Shown here in pieces: positions 13,571 through 15,986 of a stretch of 15,986 bases of DNA (its first letter is position 1; every line of letters begins with the position of its first letter). The notes under the pieces are model-generated. The model had not been told where the DNA came from. It did not search any database and saw nothing but the letters and a program-made list of their open reading frames with translations. The position numbers were made by a program, and so were the translations under genes. The DNA comes from SVTX01 sp045659745 (GTDB lineage: Bacteria; Bacillota; Clostridia; Oscillospirales; CAG-272). The stretch is from assembly GCA_045659745.1 (NCBI GenBank), contig JAZRCL010000087.1:1-15986 (forward strand), given 5' to 3'.

Positions 13571-13612
13571 CCAAACAGAAAAGGCACCCTTATGGGTGCC
13601 TTCTCTGTTTGG
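13571..13612 (-). terminator. tRNA-Leu terminator palindrome that includes the CCA end
   Basis: Arms 13571-13589 and 13594-13612, 19 bp with one mismatch, around TTAT. The core is AAGGCACCC. The outermost TGG is the complement of the tRNA CCA. With small bulges the palindrome continues through the acceptor strand and T-arm of the tRNA gene, as at the tmRNA. Confidence 0.8.
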
Positions 13613-13696
13613 TGCCGGTGGTCGGGGTCGAACCGACACGGTATCGCTACCACTGGATTTTGAGTCCAGCACGTCTGCCAATTCCATCACACCGGC
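13610..13696 (-). tRNA. tRNA-Leu (anticodon CAA)
   Basis: An 87-base gene with acceptor stem GCCGGTG pairing CACCGGC, discriminator A and encoded CCA. The anticodon arm is CTGGA-CTCAAAA-TCCAG, giving anticodon CAA for UUG codons. It has a long variable arm (GTGGTAGCGATACC region), as in class II leucine tRNAs, and T-arm GGTTCGACCCC. A promoter lies at 13730-13758. Confidence 0.96.
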
Positions 13697-13729
13697 GTAT
13701 GAATCAGTCGCGCCAATTCACACTCAATG

Positions 13730-13758
13730 AGTATATCATAAATATATTATTAAGTCAA
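13730..13758 (-). promoter_or_regulatory. Sigma-A promoter for tRNA-Leu
   Basis: Minus strand TTGACT (13758-13753), 17-base spacer, TATACT (13735-13730), 34 bases before the mature tRNA 5' end. Confidence 0.85.
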
Positions 13759-13792
13759 TACCTTTTGATAACTTTTTTGGACTTTTTATAAA

Positions 13793-14293
13793 TCATCCCG
13801 CATCACATATTCTGTCGGCAATCATCTGCTCGACTTCGGTTATCGGTATGTCAAAAACTATCGCAAACTCACTGTAAAGTCCGTGCTTTGCGCGCTTTTC
13901 ATAATCCGCGTCCGTCTCGCTGATGCGCTTTTTAACCTTTGCAAGCTCCTCGCGTCTGGCACACACGGTCTTGATAATGCGCACGTAGTCCTCAAGATTT
14001 AATCCACCAAGAGCCGCCTTGTAGACGTCCCTTCTGTTTCGCTCGTTCTCAACCGTGAGAACCGACAGCTCGGGAATTTTGCCAATGATCTCGTTTGCGC
14101 GCTCTTTCGATATAACCGCCCTGACGCGTTGACCGTCAACTGGTGTCACGATCACGTTGCACGCAGGCTCGTGAAGAGGCACCAAGACATAAAAAAGTCT
14201 ATCGTCCGTTTTGTCAACAGGCGATTTGGTTATCTCCTTGACGGTATAAACACCCTGGTTTTCGTAAATCACGCTATCACCGATATTAAACAC
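13793..14293 (-). CDS. CarD-family transcriptional regulator
   Basis: Encodes 166 residues. The N-terminal about 60 residues are the CarD/CdnL RNA polymerase-interacting domain: MFNIGDSVIYENQGVYTVKE followed by FYVLVPLHEPACNVIVTPVD. The rest is a helical DNA-contacting domain (for example GLNLEDYVRIIKTVCARREE, KKRISETDADYEKRAKHGLY). Members bind the RNA polymerase beta subunit and stabilise open complexes. GGAGGGCGCGC precedes ATG 14293, and a promoter is at 14357-14385. No clear terminator separates it from the tRNA promoter. Confidence 0.9.
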   Translation of the reverse strand: MFNIGDSVIYENQGVYTVKEITKSPVDKTDDRLFYVLVPLHEPACNVIVTPVDGQRVRAVISKERANEIIGKIPELSVLTVENERNRRDVYKAALGGLNLEDYVRIIKTVCARREELAKVKKRISETDADYEKRAKHGLYSEFAIVFDIPITEVEQMIADRICDAG

Positions 14294-14356
14294 TGCGCGC
14301 CCTCCTATTCATGTGTTTTTGCGGCATGAACTCAGATTCTGATAGTACCTATATAC

Positions 14357-14385
14357 ATTATAACATATTTTTTAGAAAAATGTAA
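14357..14385 (-). promoter_or_regulatory. Sigma-A promoter for the CarD-family gene
   Basis: Minus strand TTACAT (14385-14380), 17-base spacer, TATAAT (14362-14357). The remaining 14386-14541 sequence is AT-rich, with tandem ACAATTA units near 14462-14475 and no further feature I can support. Confidence 0.75.
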
Positions 14386-14541
14386 TAGGTAAACTGCACA
14401 AATTTAAGATTTATTAACATTTTTGCAATCAAAATTATAAGAAAAAATCAAATTTTGTTCTTACAATTAACAATTAACACTTCTCTCCGTCCATTATCAC
14501 AAAAAGTGACAGACTTCGACAGAGCCACATATACTGATAGC

Positions 14542-14563
14542 GGGAGCATATAAGTCTGCTCCC
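14542..14563 (+). other. Leader hairpin upstream of cotJA
   Basis: GGGAGCA (14542-14548) and TGCTCCC (14557-14563) form a perfect 7-bp stem with an 8-base loop, just before the AAAGGAG ribosome site. It may stabilise the message. Upstream, CATATACT (14528-14535) resembles a sigma-E type -10 box, but no convincing -35 box was found. Confidence 0.5.
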
Positions 14564-14587
14564 AAACAATGAAAGGAGACTTTGAAT

Positions 14588-14929
14588 ATGAATTACGACC
14601 GCAGCGGACAATACGGCGCGCCCCGCCGCAAAGCTCCGCCGTCTATGCCCATGGGCGTACCTTCCCGTGACTCTGTTTTGTCGCGCTCGGACTTCTCCCC
14701 GTCCGAGTACAAAAATAGCTCGCCCGTGTTCGCAAATTATCCCTCACATACACAAAACACATCCCCGCGCAGCTGGGGACTTAAGGACTACCCTCTTGCT
14801 ATGGTGTTCTCGCCCCTCCAGTGCTTTACAAATCTTTACGATGAGGACACCGCCCTCTCAAGAGGAACACTGTTTTCGGAGCTTGACCTTCCCTTCGAAG
14901 GACAAAGATGCGGAAAGGACAGGTGCTGA
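14588..14929 (+). CDS. cotJA: CotJA-like spore coat protein
   Basis: Encodes 113 residues. The first about 60 are Pro/Ser-rich and low in order (MNYDRSGQYGAPRRKAPPSM). The conserved part lies at the end: PLAMVFSPLQCFTNLYDEDT, then ALSRGTLFSELDLPFEG, typical of CotJA. ATG 14588 is chosen because AAAGGAG lies 9 bases upstream; the in-frame TTG at 14582 is too close to it. It ends one base before cotJB. The N-terminal extension makes it longer than the usual CotJA of about 80 residues. It is part of the inner spore coat, made in the mother cell. Confidence 0.88.
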   Translation: MNYDRSGQYGAPRRKAPPSMPMGVPSRDSVLSRSDFSPSEYKNSSPVFANYPSHTQNTSPRSWGLKDYPLAMVFSPLQCFTNLYDEDTALSRGTLFSELDLPFEGQRCGKDRC

Positions 14930-14930
14930 T

Positions 14931-15233
14931 ATGGAAAGAAACTACTGTTGCAACAATAATAACAATAATAACAACAATAACAACTCAAACTGCTCCCGTC
15001 TTATGGATAAGATCCGCAAAATAGATTTCGCACTTGCGGAGACTATTCTTTATCTCGACGTCTACCCCCACTGCCAGGAAGCATTGAACTACTATCATAA
15101 GCTTGTTGATATGCGGGAAAAGCTTATAAGAGAATATGAGGCCCACGCTCCTCTCACCGCCGCGGGCAATACATCCCACGATAGTTGGGATTGGATAAAA
15201 TCCCCTTGGCCGTGGCATTACGACGCAAATTGA
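14931..15233 (+). CDS. cotJB: CotJB-like spore coat protein with poly-Asn start
   Basis: Encodes 100 residues. The family body is residues about 22-100: KIRKIDFALAETILYLDVYP, LNYYHKLVDMREKLIREYE, and the end SPWPWHYDAN, where Pro-Trp-Pro-Trp is the CotJB signature. The start is unusual: MERNYCC, then eleven Asn, Ser-Asn-Cys. The Asn run is an AAC/AAT tract at 14952-14984. The start ATG is one base after the cotJA stop. It acts with CotJA and CotJC in the spore coat. Confidence 0.93.
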   Translation: MERNYCCNNNNNNNNNNNSNCSRLMDKIRKIDFALAETILYLDVYPHCQEALNYYHKLVDMREKLIREYEAHAPLTAAGNTSHDSWDWIKSPWPWHYDAN

Positions 15234-15254
15234 TGAAAGGAGAAAATATAGAAT

Positions 15255-15884
15255 ATGTGGACTTATGAGAAGAAACTTCAATTCCCCGTAAAAATTAAAA
15301 ATCCTAACCCTACGCTCGCAAATATCATAATTTCCCAGCTCGGCGGCCCTGACGGCGAGTTGGCAGCGTCTATGCGTTATCTCAACCAGAGATATGCTAT
15401 GCCCTACGGCGAGGTAGTCGGCATCCTGACGGATATAGGAACCGAGGAGCTCGCCCATCTCGAGATGATAGCGGCAATACTCCACCAGCTTACCGCCAAC
15501 ATCTCCGAGGACGAGATAGCAAAATCACCCTTTGCAAACTACTTTGTTGACCATACCACAGGCATCTATCCCGTCTCTGCAGCGGGCGTGCCCTTTGATA
15601 TGAAATACGTCGGCATCAAGGGCGACATACTTACCGACCTTCACGAAGACCTCGCGGCAGAGCAAAAGGCTCGCACGACCTACGACAACATCTTAAGACT
15701 CGTTGACGACCCCGACGTTAAAGAACCCATTAAGTTCTTGCGTCAGCGCGAGGTAGTGCATTATCAGAGATTCGGCGACGCCCTGAGAATCACTCAGGAT
15801 AACCTCGACTCCAAGAATTTCTACGCGTTCAACCCCAATTTTGATAAGGGCTGCGATAAAAACGCATTCAGAAAAAACAACTGA
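15255..15884 (+). CDS. cotJC: CotJC, manganese catalase-family spore coat protein
   Basis: Encodes 209 residues, full family length. The ferritin-like four-helix di-manganese site is visible: GELAASMRYLNQRY with Glu at about 35, GTEELAHLEMIA with Glu 65 and His 68, a later HEDLAAEQKARTTYD, and QREVVHYQRFG. It probably removes peroxide at the spore surface, and in some clostridia CotJC proteins have catalase activity. AAAGGAG lies 11 bases before ATG 15255. It is third in the cotJ operon and followed by a terminator. Confidence 0.96.
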   Translation: MWTYEKKLQFPVKIKNPNPTLANIIISQLGGPDGELAASMRYLNQRYAMPYGEVVGILTDIGTEELAHLEMIAAILHQLTANISEDEIAKSPFANYFVDHTTGIYPVSAAGVPFDMKYVGIKGDILTDLHEDLAAEQKARTTYDNILRLVDDPDVKEPIKFLRQREVVHYQRFGDALRITQDNLDSKNFYAFNPNFDKGCDKNAFRKNN

Positions 15885-15890
15885 TTTTTT

Positions 15891-15917
15891 GGCAGAGCGA
15901 TAAGCTCTGCCTTTTTT
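15891..15917 (+). terminator. Intrinsic terminator of cotJABC
   Basis: GGCAGAGC (15891-15898), loop GATAA, GCTCTGCC (15904-15911), then six T. It lies 6 bases after the cotJC stop. Nothing further can be supported from 15918 to the window end. Confidence 0.93.
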
Positions 15918-15986
15918 ATAAATCAACATAACTCTTGGGGTTATGAGAACAAACAACCTCAAGCGCATTGGCTTGCCAATTCCTGT

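Noticed and set aside
13498..13629. tRNA-Leu 3'-end repeat as attachment sites of an island
   Set aside because: Only about 95 bases of hairpin sequence lie between the two copies, and no integrase is present. A copied or mirrored end explains the data better.
13419..13730. Plus-strand open frames across the tRNA-Leu region
   Set aside because: They run antisense through the tRNA and its hairpins and have no start signals.
14528..14535. Sigma-E promoter for the cotJ operon
   Set aside because: CATATACT resembles the -10 element, but no acceptable -35 element was found at the required distance, so it is only mentioned.
14667..14930. Upstream extension of the CotJB frame through cotJA
   Set aside because: The frame is open by chance; the CotJB family body fits ATG 14931, and cotJA occupies the other frame with its own ribosome site.
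1..15986. CRISPR array or transposase gene
   Set aside because: No set of equal repeats with unique spacers, no Cas gene and no transposase-like frame was seen; the smpB-ssrA hairpin array has stems of differing sequence.

Overview
The window looks like chromosomal DNA from a spore-forming, low-to-moderate GC clostridial Firmicute, most likely an uncultured gut lineage related to Oscillospirales or Christensenellales. The reasons are a cotJABC spore-coat operon, a split CotF-type coat gene pair, a CarD regulator, smpB next to ssrA (tmRNA), strong Gram-positive ribosome binding sites, and many sigma-A promoters of TTGACA-17-TATAAT type. The lineage is an inference from gene content.

Left part (1-5432), accessory, almost all on the minus strand. 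It opens with a YwaF-like membrane protein cut by the window edge. Then come five small unrecognised genes (1037-4051), bracketed by two diverged copies of a 465-bp repeat (505-969 and 4114-4577). Each copy encodes the same small protein of an immunity-like type. In both copies a conserved C-terminal continuation lies in another frame behind an A-tract of different length (7 A and 6 A). A GC-richer AraC-family regulator (4581-5432) follows.

Middle part (5433-6867): tmRNA and smpB on the minus strand from one consensus promoter, with a tandem hairpin array between them. Downstream of the tmRNA lies a set of hairpins, one of which is an inverted near-copy of the tmRNA 3' end.

Right-centre (6894-11441): a four-gene operon on the minus strand with its own promoter and terminator. 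In transcription order it encodes a TasA/camelysin-like secreted protein, a SipW-type (ER/archaeal-type) signal peptidase with a large membrane domain, a DUF5305-type membrane protein, and a second SipW-dependent secreted protein ending in a FIVAR repeat. Together they look like a dedicated export and assembly module for a cell-surface fibre.

Right part (11522-15986): two small spore-coat genes, two unrelated membrane proteins transcribed divergently from consensus promoters, tRNA-Leu(CAA), a CarD-family regulator, and the plus-strand cotJABC operon with its terminator.

The most unusual signal is shared by the two stable RNA genes. Both the tmRNA and the tRNA-Leu are followed by a terminator whose palindrome continues through CCA, the acceptor strand and the T-arm. 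Each gene therefore has an inverted near-copy of its own 3' end downstream, and beyond that a second sense T-arm fragment carrying one extra base at the same place (after GTTC).
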